Source: JBAOHV01 sp037045265
GTDB lineage: Bacteria > Actinomycetota > Acidimicrobiia > Acidimicrobiales > Microtrichaceae
Direction of reading: 5' to 3'
DNA: 64,000 bases
NCBI GenBank assembly: GCA_037045265.1
Contig: JBAOHV010000016.1
Coordinates: 372,001-436,000 of the forward strand
The notes below the pieces were generated by a model that ran no database searches, was not told where the DNA came from, and saw nothing but the letters and a program-made list of their open reading frames with translations. The position numbers and the translations under genes were made by a program. This document shows positions 35,353-45,248 of the stretch, piece by piece (positions within the stretch are counted from its first letter, which is position 1; each line of letters opens with the position of its first letter).

Positions 35353-37734
35353 TCACTCGAAGCTGCGACCCCAGTCCGCCAGGACGTCAAGGAAGTTCTC
35401 GGGGCTGTCCGGAGCGGGTTCGCCCGGCTGATAGGCGACGTGGTGGAGCACCCCGCTGAACGCGAACGTGCCGTGACGCTGGTGCAGCTCCCAGATCACC
35501 GGGGACCGACGATCCAGCCCCACGTCGATGCCCTGGAAGGGCGCCATCGCCATGAGCAGACGGAACCCGGTGTCAGAGGCCACCTCGTGGCCGTCGATGG
35601 CCAGGGCCAGGTTCCAACGGTCCTGTCCGGGGCAGGTGATCCGCAGCTCGAGCTCGTGGTCACCCGGCGACACCGCTGGTCCCCGCACCTCGCGTTCGAT
35701 CCCGTAGCCGTTGTGCGCTGCGACCAGCTCCCCGCTGTCGTCGATGTACATCGAGTAGCCGCCGCCCTGGTCCCCGTGCGCCACGAGCACTCCGCTGTCG
35801 CCCTCGGCCAGGGTGACTGCTGCCGTGATCGTCACGTCGCGCCACAGGATCAGCCGCTGTGACCGCCAGCGGTCCAACTGCGGCGTTCCCGGGTAGAGCA
35901 CCACGGGCCGGTCGTAGCGTTCGGTCCACGGTGGGCGCAGCAGATACCTGTAACCGGTGCCCTCGTCGAGGGGGAAGACCTGGTTGGCCCATGCAGACTC
36001 GTCCCACGCTTCGCGCAGCTCGCTGAGCAGCTCCGGGTTGTCCGCTGCCCGGTCACGGAGCTGCGCCGGATCGGCCGCCATGTCGAACAGCTCCCAGACG
36101 TCGTCACTGAAGGGAGTGCGCGACGCGTGCCGTGTCACGGCCTCCCACCCGCTGCGCCGATAGGCCCGATGGCCCTCGTTCTCGACCATCACGTCAGCAC
36201 TCCTCCCCGGCGCACCTGCATCGGTGAGGCTCGCTGAGAGGTCCTCACCTGCCAGGGCCAGAACTGGTTCGCCACGCCAGCGCTCCGGCCGCTTCACGCC
36301 GGCGATCGAGAGCATGCTCGGCACCAGGTCTGTCACGTGCATGTACTGGTGGCGCAGCTCCCCTCCCGGCACCTCTCCCTGCGGCCAGGAGACGACGAAG
36401 GGCACGGAGTGACCGCCCCGGTGGGCGTTGATCTTGTAGAGCCGGAACGGCGTGTTCGACACCATCGCCCAGCCCCGGGGGTAGTGGGGCATGGTCGTCG
36501 GTCCACCCATCTCGTCGATACGGGCGAGGTCTTCCTCGAAGGGCTCCTCGCGTCCGGCCCGCCCGAAGTGCAGGCTGCGGAAGTAGGCGCTGGTCCCGTC
36601 ACGCTCGCCCTCGCGTGAACCGCCGTTGTCCGAGGTGAACACGAACAGCGTGTTGTCCCACTCACCCATCTCCTCGAGCGCCGAGCGCAAGCGTCCGACG
36701 TTCTGGTCGATGTTGTCGACCATTGCGGCGTAGACCGACATGTACTTCGAGAAGAGCCGCTTGCGGTCCGGGTCGAGCTCGTCCCACGCAGCGACGTCAT
36801 CGCCGGGCTCGGTGTTGCGCGGAGCGAGCGGAGTACCCGCAGGGATGACACCGAGCTCAAGCTGACGACGGTGGCGGCGCTCCCGGACCACATCCCAGCC
36901 ATCGTCGTAGCGGCCGTCGTGGCGGGCGATGTCGGACGCCTTGGCGTGGAGCGGCGCGTGCACCGCACCATGGGAGTGGTACAGGAAGAACGGCTTGGAA
37001 GGGTCCGACGACTTGGACTCGCGGACCATCGCGATCGCCCGGTCGGTCAGGTCATCGGTGAGGTAGTAGCCCGCCGGGTACTCGTCTACATCGACCGCGT
37101 GGTTGTCGGAGATCATCCTGTGCGGCTGGTGCAGGTTGGTGAAGCCGTCGAGGAACCCGTAGTAGCGGTCGAACCCCCTCTGACACGGCCACGACGACCT
37201 GTCGCCGGCATCGTTCTGGGCGCTGTCCTTGGTCAGGTGCCACTTGCCGACCATCAGGGTCTGGTAGCCCGCTCCCCTGAGAAGCTCGGCCAAGGTCGGC
37301 GCCAACGACGTCAACTCCATCGCGTAGCCCGGGAAGCCCGGGTCGGAATGGGCGACGTGTCCGATACCGGCACGATGCGGTTCCAGCCCGGTCAGCAGCG
37401 CCGCGCGGGTCGGTGAGCACATCGGCGTCGAGTGGTAGTCGGTGTAGCGAACACCGCCGCTGGCCAGCGAGTCCAGGTTCGGGGTGGGGATCTCCGAGCC
37501 GTAGCAGCCCAGGTCGGCGAACCCCAGGTCGTCGCACATCATCACGACGATGTTCGGAGCTTTCGACGAACGCTCCGGCGGCGATTCCCACCAGGACTCC
37601 GACGTCGCGAACACCCGACCCACGCTCCCCCCGAAGCCCGCATAGGGCGCGAGGGGATCGGCGGTACCCGATGGCTCACCGCCCCGTGCTCCAGGATCGG
37701 AAAAGGTGCTGGTCGATTCATCGCTGCCGCTCAC
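35353..37734 (-). CDS. Arylsulfatase-type sulfatase
   Basis: A 793-residue sulfatase. The metal site begins NIVVMMCDDLGFADLGCYGS (Asp68, Asp69). The formylglycine signature is CSPTRAALLTG with Cys106, then GKWHLTK and SHGAVHAPLH. The last 200 residues form a beta-rich domain not found in short sulfatases. The family hydrolyses sulfate esters after Cys is converted to formylglycine by a separate enzyme, not encoded here. No signal peptide is seen, so it may act in the cytoplasm. GTG 37734 is 7 bases after TACGCT. Confidence 0.9.
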   Translation of the reverse strand: MSGSDESTSTFSDPGARGGEPSGTADPLAPYAGFGGSVGRVFATSESWWESPPERSSKAPNIVVMMCDDLGFADLGCYGSEIPTPNLDSLASGGVRYTDYHSTPMCSPTRAALLTGLEPHRAGIGHVAHSDPGFPGYAMELTSLAPTLAELLRGAGYQTLMVGKWHLTKDSAQNDAGDRSSWPCQRGFDRYYGFLDGFTNLHQPHRMISDNHAVDVDEYPAGYYLTDDLTDRAIAMVRESKSSDPSKPFFLYHSHGAVHAPLHAKASDIARHDGRYDDGWDVVRERRHRRQLELGVIPAGTPLAPRNTEPGDDVAAWDELDPDRKRLFSKYMSVYAAMVDNIDQNVGRLRSALEEMGEWDNTLFVFTSDNGGSREGERDGTSAYFRSLHFGRAGREEPFEEDLARIDEMGGPTTMPHYPRGWAMVSNTPFRLYKINAHRGGHSVPFVVSWPQGEVPGGELRHQYMHVTDLVPSMLSIAGVKRPERWRGEPVLALAGEDLSASLTDAGAPGRSADVMVENEGHRAYRRSGWEAVTRHASRTPFSDDVWELFDMAADPAQLRDRAADNPELLSELREAWDESAWANQVFPLDEGTGYRYLLRPPWTERYDRPVVLYPGTPQLDRWRSQRLILWRDVTITAAVTLAEGDSGVLVAHGDQGGGYSMYIDDSGELVAAHNGYGIEREVRGPAVSPGDHELELRITCPGQDRWNLALAIDGHEVASDTGFRLLMAMAPFQGIDVGLDRRSPVIWELHQRHGTFAFSGVLHHVAYQPGEPAPDSPENFLDVLADWGRSFE

Positions 37735-37741
37735 GGGTCGC

Positions 37742-37747
37742 AGCGTA
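37742..37747 (-). promoter_or_regulatory. -10-like box TACGCT, leaderless start
   Basis: On the minus strand TACGCT ends 7 bases before GTG 37734 of the sulfatase. The 39-bp gap to the divergent FAD gene holds both promoters. Confidence 0.45.
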
Positions 37748-37773
37748 GAGAACCGTGTGACCAGAATGGGTCG

Positions 37774-39189
37774 GTGAGCGATCCAGCCGCGTTGACCGAG
37801 CTGAGCGACCTCCTGGGTCCGACCTCGGTGCTGACCGATCCCGCCGAGCTCACAGGGCACGTGACCCCGTGGCGCGGACCGGTCGGAGAAGCTTCCGCCG
37901 TGGTGTTCCCCTCCGACACCGGCCAGGTTCGACAGGTCGTCGGTTGGGCACGTCGACACCGGGTGCGGTTGATACCGCAGGGGGCGAACACCGGGCTCGT
38001 GGGCGCATCCACGCCACCTCCCGGGAGCAGGGCCGTGGTTCTGAGCACCGACCACCTACGAGGATCGCTGCACGTCGACCCGGTCGACCGAACCGCTGTC
38101 GCTCACGCCGGGGTCAGACTCTCGGAGCTGAACCGGGCGGCCGAACCACACGGGTTGCACCTCCCGATCGACCTGGCCGCCGACCCGTCGCTGGGAGGCA
38201 TGGTCGCTACCAACACCGGCGGCACACGGATGCTGCGCCACGGCGACATGCGAACGTCGTTGCTGGGCCTCAGAGCAGTGCTCGCCGACGAGGGTGCCAG
38301 CGTTGTCGACGAGCTCACGACCCTGCGCAAGCACAACGTCGGCCCCTCCGTCGGCGAGCTCCTCGTCGGAGCCGGCGGAGCCTTCGCCGTCATCACCGAG
38401 GTGGCGGTGCAGCTCCGGAGGATCCCTGATCACCGGGTGTGCGCCTGGTTGGCGCCACGGTCCACCGGCGACGTGATCCCGTCGCTCCAGCTCGCCGAGA
38501 CGCACTGCGCTGCCGAGCTCAGCGCCTTCGAAGTGGTCTCGGCGGCGGCCCTCGACGCGGCATGCGCACTCGATTCGGTGACGGTCAGGCCGTTCGGGTC
38601 CACTCCACCGCCCACGCACTCTGTCCTCGTGGAGCTCGAGGGTGCAGCGGACGTCGAGGCCCGCCTGGTCGACCTGCTCGCTCGACTCGACGAGCGCGGC
38701 CATCTGACAGATGCGGTGGTCATGCCGAGCGGGGATGCGTGGGCGGTGCGCCATGGCATCACCGAGGGCCTCTCGCACCGGGGCACGGTGGTCGGGATGG
38801 ATGTGTCGGTCCCACGCCCCCGACTGCCCGAACTCATCGAGAGGGTCCGCAGAACGATCGCCGGATCGTTCCCTGGCGCCGAGCTGTGCGACTTTGGGCA
38901 CTGGGGAGACGGCGGAGTCCACTGCAACGTCGTGTTCCCCGACCCCTCCCTCGTTCCCCCCGACCAGCACACGCGACGAGCCCTACGGGATCTCGTGCTG
39001 GACATCGTGGACGGGCTGGGAGGTAGCTTCAGCGCAGAACACGGGATCGGGCCATGGAACGCCGACCGTTGGCGCCGCGCGACATCGGCAGGAACGCGCG
39101 TGGCCCTCCGTGCGCTGGCGCAGGCCGCGGACCCGCTCGGGATCATGGGCCATCCCGGTCTGCCCTACGTCGACGGCCAGGGCATCTGA
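37774..39189 (+). CDS. FAD-linked 2-hydroxyacid dehydrogenase-like oxidoreductase
   Basis: A 471-residue FAD-binding type 4 (PCMH) enzyme. The FAD pyrophosphate site is VRLIPQGANTGLVGASTPPP, followed by DLAADPSLGGMVATNTGGTRMLRHGDMR. The C-terminal FAD-oxidase domain has the metal/substrate motif CDFGHWGDGGVHCNVV and FSAEHGIGPWN. This is the GlcD/D-lactate/D-2-hydroxyglutarate dehydrogenase family, which oxidises a D-2-hydroxyacid; the substrate is not fixed. The gene is divergent from the sulfatase by 39 bp and overlaps the convergent GGDEF-EAL gene by 25 bp. Confidence 0.85.
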   Translation: MSDPAALTELSDLLGPTSVLTDPAELTGHVTPWRGPVGEASAVVFPSDTGQVRQVVGWARRHRVRLIPQGANTGLVGASTPPPGSRAVVLSTDHLRGSLHVDPVDRTAVAHAGVRLSELNRAAEPHGLHLPIDLAADPSLGGMVATNTGGTRMLRHGDMRTSLLGLRAVLADEGASVVDELTTLRKHNVGPSVGELLVGAGGAFAVITEVAVQLRRIPDHRVCAWLAPRSTGDVIPSLQLAETHCAAELSAFEVVSAAALDAACALDSVTVRPFGSTPPPTHSVLVELEGAADVEARLVDLLARLDERGHLTDAVVMPSGDAWAVRHGITEGLSHRGTVVGMDVSVPRPRLPELIERVRRTIAGSFPGAELCDFGHWGDGGVHCNVVFPDPSLVPPDQHTRRALRDLVLDIVDGLGGSFSAEHGIGPWNADRWRRATSAGTRVALRALAQAADPLGIMGHPGLPYVDGQGI

Positions 39190-40901
39190 CCCAGTGTCCG
39201 GGTGAGCAGCTCACTCACCTCGGACGCGGTCAGCGGAGGAGCGAACAGGAAGCCCTGACCCATCCGACACCCCATCGCCAACAGGGCACTGACCTGGTCC
39301 TCGCACTCGATCCCCTCGGCGATGCACCGTTTGTCGAGCGTGGCGGCCAGCGCTACCACGGCAGCGACTATCGCGGCGTCACCGCCGTCGGCCTGGATCC
39401 CGGTGACGAAGGACCTGTCGAGCTTGACCGCGTCGACGGGGAACCTGCGAAGGTATGTGAGCGAGGAGTGCCCCGTTCCGAAGTCGTCCAGCGCCAGGCG
39501 GGCTCCGAGTGTCCGGAGCCGGAGGAGCCGAGCCCTGGTCGAGTCGACGTCGTCGATCAGAACGCTCTCGGTGATCTCGAGCCACAAGGTGTCACGAGTG
39601 AGCTTCGTCGCGTCGAGCGCGGTAGCGACCACCGAGGCGAATCCGTCGTCCTCGATCTGGCGCGGCGAGACGTTCACCGACAGTCGAAGCAGCGACCGAC
39701 CGGGAAGGCGCTGCCATGCTGCGGCCTGGGCGGTCGCTGTGGCCAGCACCCACGCCCCCATCGGCACGATCAGCCCGTTGGCCTCGGCTATTGGAATGAA
39801 CTCGTCGGGCGAGAGCGTCTCGCCCTCCAGGTTCCAACGCAGCAGCGCCTCGACAGCGACGATCTCACGCGTCTCCAGGTCGACCACCGGCTGGTAGCGG
39901 AGCTCCAGGCCGTCACCGTCGCGGGCGCCGCGCAGCGCGGTTTCCAGCCGTCGGCGATCGAGGGCCTGTTGACGGACCTCTTCGTCGAAGATCACCCATC
40001 GACCCCTGCCCGCCTCCTTCGCCCGGTACATGGCGGCGTCGGCATCACGCAGCACTGCCGAGGGATCGACCTCACCGTCGGCGAACGAGATCCCTATCGA
40101 CACTGCGAGGACCACCTCGCGATCGCCGATCACCACCGGTTCCCGCAGAGCCGCGTCGATGCGGTGGGCGATCACCACCGCGTCCTCGGGCTGGTCCAGT
40201 CGTTCGCACAGGACGACGAACTCGTCACCCCCGAAACGAGCGACCGTGTCGCCGGGTCGCACGACACCGACGAGCCGTTCGGCCATGGCGACCAGTATCT
40301 GGTCGCCCAATGCGTGCCCGAGGGTGTCGTTGACCGTCTTGAAGTGGTCGAGGTCTATGAACAACAACGCGACCGCGCGGTTGCTGCCGGCCGAACGCAG
40401 GCCGTCGAGCGCACGCTGGATCCGCTCCAGCAACAGGGTCCGATTCGCCAGCCCCGTGAGTGGGTCCAGGGTTGCCTGCATCGCCAGCGAGGCCTCGAGC
40501 GCCTTGCGGTCGCTGATGTCGCGAGCCACCGCCGAGTAGAAGTCGACGTCGCTGTCGGGCTGGTCCCGATGGGCGAGCACCTGCAACGACATCGGTATGC
40601 GCTCGCCGTCGTGGCGCAGTGCCTCTATCTCTCCGGACCAGCGGGTGAAGGTCGTCGGGTTGTCCCGCAGCTGGGTGAGGAGTGGGTCTATCTGCTTTCC
40701 CGCCGGACGCCATCTGCCGATACGGCGCGTCACCTCTTCATCGTCGAACCCATAGAACCGACGGGCCGCTGCGTTCAGGTGCAACAGTCGGCCGTCCGCG
40801 TCGAACAGGAGTGCCAGGTCGTCGGTCAGGTCGAAGATGTCGAGCAGCATCTCGCGGTCGCGATGCACGCGGTCGATGTCGCGGAGGGGCTCGTGCACCA
40901 T
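39165..40901 (-). CDS. PAS-GGDEF-EAL cyclic-di-GMP protein
   Basis: About 578 residues, cytoplasmic. Order: PAS (residues 1-130, ARRFYGFDDEEVTRRIGRW), GGDEF (150-310, ARFGGDEFVVLCERL intact), EAL (330-570, VAVEALLRWNLEG intact, ALDDFGTGHSSLTYLRRF). Both catalytic domains keep their signatures, so it may make or degrade cyclic di-GMP. A TACAAT box 3 bases before ATG 40901, and 6 before GTG 40898, argues for a start here rather than the distal ATG 40997, whose extra 32 residues are Arg-rich and unlike the family. Divergent from the GH3 lipoprotein. Confidence 0.9.
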   Translation of the reverse strand: MVHEPLRDIDRVHRDREMLLDIFDLTDDLALLFDADGRLLHLNAAARRFYGFDDEEVTRRIGRWRPAGKQIDPLLTQLRDNPTTFTRWSGEIEALRHDGERIPMSLQVLAHRDQPDSDVDFYSAVARDISDRKALEASLAMQATLDPLTGLANRTLLLERIQRALDGLRSAGSNRAVALLFIDLDHFKTVNDTLGHALGDQILVAMAERLVGVVRPGDTVARFGGDEFVVLCERLDQPEDAVVIAHRIDAALREPVVIGDREVVLAVSIGISFADGEVDPSAVLRDADAAMYRAKEAGRGRWVIFDEEVRQQALDRRRLETALRGARDGDGLELRYQPVVDLETREIVAVEALLRWNLEGETLSPDEFIPIAEANGLIVPMGAWVLATATAQAAAWQRLPGRSLLRLSVNVSPRQIEDDGFASVVATALDATKLTRDTLWLEITESVLIDDVDSTRARLLRLRTLGARLALDDFGTGHSSLTYLRRFPVDAVKLDRSFVTGIQADGGDAAIVAAVVALAATLDKRCIAEGIECEDQVSALLAMGCRMGQGFLFAPPLTASEVSELLTRTLGQMPWPST

Positions 40902-40904
40902 CTG

Positions 40905-40910
40905 ATTGTA
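40905..40910 (-). promoter_or_regulatory. -10-like box TACAAT
   Basis: On the minus strand TACAAT ends 3 bases before ATG 40901 and 6 before GTG 40898. It resembles the strongest -10 consensus in the window and decides the start of the GGDEF-EAL gene. Confidence 0.5.
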
Positions 40911-40985
40911 CGGAGCCCGCCGCTGATCCCGACGCCGGGCACCCCGACCCCACCATCGTGCGACGGCACCACCGACACGTCGCAC

Positions 40986-40991
40986 TAGCGT
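40986..40991 (+). promoter_or_regulatory. -10-like box TAGCGT, leaderless start
   Basis: TAGCGT ends 8 bases before ATG 41000 of the GH3 lipoprotein gene. Confidence 0.4.
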
Positions 40992-40999
40992 CCACATCC

Positions 41000-42301
41000 A
41001 TGTCGAGTCGCCCGGCCACCGACAAGCGCACCGGCACCCGATACCTGCGGGCGACCGCGGTCGTTGCCGTCTGCGGGGTTCTGGTCGTCGCCTGCACCGG
41101 GACGTCCGGGAACCAGGTCCAGGTCCGCGCCGAGGAGCAACCCGCCGGCTCCACGACCACGACCCGCCCGCCGGACTGCGCGCAGATGCTCCCTCCGGCG
41201 GCTCAGGCCGGCCAACTCCTCATGGTCATGGTGACCAGCCCCAACCTGGCATCCGATGCCCTGAGCGCGGGCACAGTCGGCGGTTTCGGTCTGAAAGGGC
41301 GCCAGAGCGCTGACATCGGGGAGCAGGTCAGCGACGCGACCGCCGGCGCACCGGTGCCACCGTTCGTCGCCAGCGACGAGGAGGGCGGCACGGTGCAGCG
41401 GCTGGCGCTCGCGATCGACGAGCTCCCATCGGCGGCGGAGATGGCCGAGGACACACCGTCCGCGGCAGGAGAGGCGTTCGCCGACTACGCCACCGCGATG
41501 GTCAGCCTGGGCTTCAACATGAACTTCGGACCGGTCGTGGACGTCGGATCAGGTTCCGATCTGGGTACGCGCAGCTTCGGCGATGACGCCACGACAGTTG
41601 CTTCCTATACCGACGTGATCGTCAAGTCCCAGGAGAAGGCCGGACTGGCGTCGGTGGTCAAGCACTGGCCCGGGATCGGGGGCGGAACGACCGACCCTCA
41701 CCTCGGGCTGGATTCGCTCGACCCGATCGAAGAGCTGCGGGCCGAGGACCTCGTAGCCTTCCAGCGCGCATTCGACGCGGGCGCCTCAGGGGTGATGGTG
41801 GCCCATGCGACGGTGCCCGGACTCACCGCCGAGGACGAACCAGCATCGTTGTCGAGGGCAGCGATCACCGACGAGTTGCGGGAGAGGATGGGGTTCGACG
41901 GACTGGTGGTGACCGACTCGCTCGGAATGGGAGCGATCGTCAACACCGTTCCCCAGGACGAAGCTGCCGAGAAGGCAATCGCAGCAGGAGCCGACATCGC
42001 TCTGCTGTCGGGCGCCGACGTGATCGAGTCCGCCCACGAACGGCTGACCGAGGCGATCACCGAGGGCCGCATACCCGCTGAGCAGGTCGAGGCGTCCTTG
42101 CGTCGGGTCCTGTCGGCCAAGGGAATCGACGGGGACTGCGTGGATGTCGTCGCCGCATACTCGTCCAAGCTCCAACAGGACGCTGGCTCCACCGACTCCG
42201 ACTCCACCACAGGTACCGGGTCGGACGCCGTGACCGACTCCGGGATCAACGACACAGGCGGGACCTCGGGCACGAGCCGGACCTCGCCGACCCCCGGCTA
42301 G
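41000..42301 (+). CDS. GH3 family lipoprotein (NagZ-like beta-N-acetylhexosaminidase)
   Basis: A 433-residue exported lipoprotein with lipobox VLVVAC. The glycoside hydrolase family 3 core has MNFGPVVDVGSGSDLGTRSF, the catalytic-loop motif KHWPGIGGGTTDPHLGLDSL (family form KH(F/W)PGxG..xxxxH), and nucleophile Asp in GFDGLVVTDSLGMGAI. The family removes terminal N-acetylglucosamine, and a cell-wall recycling role is the usual one for this subtype. A Ser/Thr/Asp-rich tail follows. The gene starts 8 bases after TAGCGT. Its stop overlaps the next convergent gene by 4 bp. Confidence 0.85.
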   Translation: MSSRPATDKRTGTRYLRATAVVAVCGVLVVACTGTSGNQVQVRAEEQPAGSTTTTRPPDCAQMLPPAAQAGQLLMVMVTSPNLASDALSAGTVGGFGLKGRQSADIGEQVSDATAGAPVPPFVASDEEGGTVQRLALAIDELPSAAEMAEDTPSAAGEAFADYATAMVSLGFNMNFGPVVDVGSGSDLGTRSFGDDATTVASYTDVIVKSQEKAGLASVVKHWPGIGGGTTDPHLGLDSLDPIEELRAEDLVAFQRAFDAGASGVMVAHATVPGLTAEDEPASLSRAAITDELRERMGFDGLVVTDSLGMGAIVNTVPQDEAAEKAIAAGADIALLSGADVIESAHERLTEAITEGRIPAEQVEASLRRVLSAKGIDGDCVDVVAAYSSKLQQDAGSTDSDSTTGTGSDAVTDSGINDTGGTSGTSRTSPTPG

Positions 42302-42784
42302 GACCCGGCGCCGCCTATCACGGCATTGACCCGCCGCAGGTCCTTGAGACGACACGTCAGACCGTTGGCCGCCGCACCGGGTTGCCTGGGCCCGTACCAG
42401 CACTGGGCGTCGATCCCCTCCTGCCGCGAGTGTCGACACCAACAGGTCGAGCTCCTGGGCCGTCAGGTCCAACACCATGGTCACGTGGTTGCCACGCCAG
42501 CGGGCCGAATCCCAGCGCCACAGCGACAACCAGGCCAGACCGGCACCGGCCGGGACCGCGAGAGCCGCCGGCAACCACGCCCTGCCGTCGGATCGGCTTC
42601 CGACAGCGCGCCGCAGCACAAGTCCGCCCGCGGTGCCCACGCACAGGACGGGGACCACGACCGACCGGGTCGGCTCGACGGTTCGCAGTCCGCCGAAGCG
42701 GGCCTTCATGACAGCGGAGCCGAACTTGGGATGGTTCCGATCGACGTACTCGACCATCCGCTGGGTGAATGACGCCGATCCCAT
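42298..42784 (-). CDS. Small membrane protein of unknown function, one frameshift
   Basis: About 161 residues. The N-terminus MVEYVDRNHPKFGSAVMKAR is amphipathic, followed by two hydrophobic segments (SVVVPVLCVGTAGGLVL and WLPAALAVPAGAGLAWLSLW). After TMVLDLTAQELDLLVSTLA the frame changes near 42420, and the corrected tail EGIDAQCWYGPRQPGAAANG ends with TAG at 42298. I do not recognise the family. It ends against the GH3 gene and starts opposite the CBS protein gene. Confidence 0.5.
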
Positions 42785-42926
42785 CGCGTCAGTCTGGACC
42801 AGTCCTCCCGAGATCGGGCACCGCCGACCCGACAGCAACCTCATGGAACTTGTGGCGAGACTCTCTGCGGTGCGCAATACTCGCGGTACACCTGTTCGAC
42901 TGGTCACTGCAAATCGGGGGTCGGCC

Positions 42927-43361
42927 ATGAGAGTCTCGGGAATCCTGGCAGCGAAGGGCGCGAACGTCGCGACGATCGCACCCAGCGCCACGATCGCAGA
43001 AGCCGCCGACGAGCTGCGGCTACGGGGCGTGGGTGCGCTGGTGGTGTCCACCGACGGGCGCACCATCGACGGCATCATCACCGAGCGCGACATGGTGCAC
43101 CACCTGGCCGAACGCGGTGGACACATGCTCTCGGACCACGTATCGGTGCTCATGACCACACAGGTCCTGACGTGCGCGCTCGACGATCACGTCGAGGAGC
43201 TCATGCGACGCATGACCGAACACCGGACCAGGCACCTACCTGTGCTCGTCGACGGAGTGCTGGCCGGTCTGGTGAGCATCGGTGACGTCGTGAAGTGGAG
43301 AGTCACCGAGCTCGAGGACGAGGCCCGCCACATGCACGACTACATAACGACCGGCCGCTGA
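42927..43361 (+). CDS. CBS-domain pair protein
   Basis: A 144-residue cytoplasmic protein made of two tandem CBS motifs: residues 10-60 (ATIAPSATIAEAADELRLRG, IDGIITERDMVHHLAE) and 75-130 (VLTCALDDHVEELMRRMTEH, LAGLVSIGDVVKWR). Such stand-alone CBS pairs bind adenosine nucleotides and regulate partners. The partner is unknown, since the neighbours (a membrane protein and leuA) give no clear hint. The start ATG 42927 lies at the normal family position. Confidence 0.85.
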   Translation: MRVSGILAAKGANVATIAPSATIAEAADELRLRGVGALVVSTDGRTIDGIITERDMVHHLAERGGHMLSDHVSVLMTTQVLTCALDDHVEELMRRMTEHRTRHLPVLVDGVLAGLVSIGDVVKWRVTELEDEARHMHDYITTGR

Positions 43362-43376
43362 TCACAACTGACTAGG

Positions 43377-45128
43377 TCAGCGGCACCCTTCGATGTGGCG
43401 GTTGACGGCGGAGACGACGGCCCGCATGGAAGCGGTGAGGATGCTCTCGTGCAACCCCACCCCCCAGCAGACGGTGCCGTCGTCGGCGCGCACCTCGACG
43501 TACGCGGCCGCTGTCGCGTCAGCTCCACCGGATGCGATACCGACCGAGACGGCGTGCTCCGCGTAGTCGACGACGTCCAGTCCGAGCTCCGCGCTACCGA
43601 CGATCGGGTCCGTCGCCAGGGCGTGCATGAAAGCCGATATCGGCCCGCCTCCCTCGCCCTTGACGGTGCGGGCCTCGCCGTCGACCAGCAGCTGGGCGAC
43701 CACGGTCGCTCCCTCGTCGCTGGTGGTCACCTCGGCTGAGCGCAGCTGGACCCCATCGGGACGTTCGGCCAGGTAGGCCGTCTCGAACTCGCCCCACATG
43801 GAGTCGGGACTGATCTCGGTCCCCGAGTCCTCGGTCACGTGCTGAATGGTGCGCGAGAACTCGATCTGGAGCCGACGAGGCAGGTCCAGGCCGTGCTCGG
43901 TCTTCATCACATAGGCGACTCCGCCCTTGCCTGACTGGCTGTTGACCCGGATGACAGCCTCGTAGCTGCGACCAAGGTGCGCAGGGTCGACCGGCAGGTA
44001 GGGAACCTCCCATGTCTCGTACTCACCGTCGGGGGCCGCCGCTGCGAGAGCCTCGGTCCCCTTCTTGATGGCGTCCTGATGGGAGCCCGAGAATGCGGTG
44101 TAGACCAGGTCGCCCACATACGGATGGCGTTCGTGCACTGGTAGCCGGTTGCAGTACTCGGCGGTGCGGCGCAACGCGTCGATGTCGGACAGGTCGAGCT
44201 CGGGGTCGACACCCTGGGTGAACATGTTCATCGCCAAGGTGATGACGTCGACGTTGCCGGTGCGCTCACCGTTGCCGAACAACGTGCCCTCGACGCGATC
44301 TGCGCCGGCCATCAGCCCCATCTCGGCCGCGGCGACGGCTGTTCCCCTGTCGTTGTGTGGGTGCAACGACAGGATCACCTGCTCCCTGTCGGGCATGTTG
44401 CGGTGCACGTACTCGATGACGTCCACGTACAGGTTGGGGGTGTACATCTCGACCGTTGCCGGCACGTTGATGATCACCTTCTCGCCCGGATCCAGGTCGA
44501 GGGCGTCCATGACCGCGGCCGAGATCTCGATCGCGTAGTCGGGCTCGGTCCCGGTGAACGACTCGGGCGAGTACTCGTAGCGGATCTCGGTGCCGGGCAG
44601 CGTGTCCTGGTACTTGCGCACAAGTTGCGCCGCGTCGGTGGCGATCTGGGTGATGCCGTCGCGGTCCTTTCCGAACACGACGTCGCGCTGCAGGATCGAC
44701 GTCGAGTTGTAGAAGTGCACGATCGCTCGGGGTGCGCCCTCGAGTGCCTTGTAGGTGCGCTCGATCAGGTCGGCTCGGCACTGCACCAGGACCTGGATGG
44801 TGACGTCGTCTGGGATGCGGTCGCTTTCGATGATCTCGCGCAGGAAGTCGAAGTCGGTCTGTGACGCCGACGGGAAGCCGACCTCGATCTCCTTGAACCC
44901 CATGCCGACCAGCGTGGTGAACATCTTCATCTTGCGATTGGGGTCCATCGGGTCGATGAGCGCCTGGTTGCCGTCGCGCAGGTCCACCGAGCACCACTGG
45001 GGCGCCGCAGCGATGCGGCGGTCCGGCCACGTCCTGTCCGCCAGGCCCCCGCCAGGACCCGAGAGCGGGAGGAACGGCCGGTACTTAGCGAAGGGCATCT
45101 TCTTCGGGGTCACGGGTGCCGTTGCCAT
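43377..45128 (-). CDS. leuA: 2-isopropylmalate synthase
   Basis: A 583-residue LeuA, the first enzyme of leucine synthesis: acetyl-CoA plus 2-oxoisovalerate gives 2-isopropylmalate. It has the actinobacterial long form, with N-terminal PQWCSVDLRDGNQALIDPM (metal/substrate site, Asp49, Arg51), GFKEIEVGFPSAS, SLHPHNDRGTAVAAAE with the metal-binding His pair, and GTLFGNGERTGNVD. The C-terminal LeuA regulatory domain (GGGPISAFMHALA region) mediates leucine inhibition. Expression is likely controlled by an attenuator between 45216 and 45304 and by the promoter at 45313-45341. A separate transcript from the upstream aminotransferase is also possible. Confidence 0.95.
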   Translation of the reverse strand: MATAPVTPKKMPFAKYRPFLPLSGPGGGLADRTWPDRRIAAAPQWCSVDLRDGNQALIDPMDPNRKMKMFTTLVGMGFKEIEVGFPSASQTDFDFLREIIESDRIPDDVTIQVLVQCRADLIERTYKALEGAPRAIVHFYNSTSILQRDVVFGKDRDGITQIATDAAQLVRKYQDTLPGTEIRYEYSPESFTGTEPDYAIEISAAVMDALDLDPGEKVIINVPATVEMYTPNLYVDVIEYVHRNMPDREQVILSLHPHNDRGTAVAAAEMGLMAGADRVEGTLFGNGERTGNVDVITLAMNMFTQGVDPELDLSDIDALRRTAEYCNRLPVHERHPYVGDLVYTAFSGSHQDAIKKGTEALAAAAPDGEYETWEVPYLPVDPAHLGRSYEAVIRVNSQSGKGGVAYVMKTEHGLDLPRRLQIEFSRTIQHVTEDSGTEISPDSMWGEFETAYLAERPDGVQLRSAEVTTSDEGATVVAQLLVDGEARTVKGEGGGPISAFMHALATDPIVGSAELGLDVVDYAEHAVSVGIASGGADATAAAYVEVRADDGTVCWGVGLHESILTASMRAVVSAVNRHIEGCR

Positions 45129-45215
45129 GCTGTCTCTTCTTCCCTGATCGGGTCGTGTGTCTTGTCGTTGCTCGTGTGATGCACGTGCTCTGCACACGTT
45201 CCGGTCCCGAAAACC

Positions 45216-45248
45216 GAAGAACCTCCTGCGGGGGCGCAGGAGGTTCGG
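45216..45248 (-). terminator. Terminator-like hairpin of the leuA attenuator
   Basis: On the minus strand GAACCTCCTGCG, loop CCCC and CGCAGGAGGTTC form a perfect 12-bp stem (45219-45246), followed by TTCGG and a TTTT run. It lies after the leader peptide and about 90 bp before leuA. Its shape fits an intrinsic attenuation terminator. Confidence 0.65.
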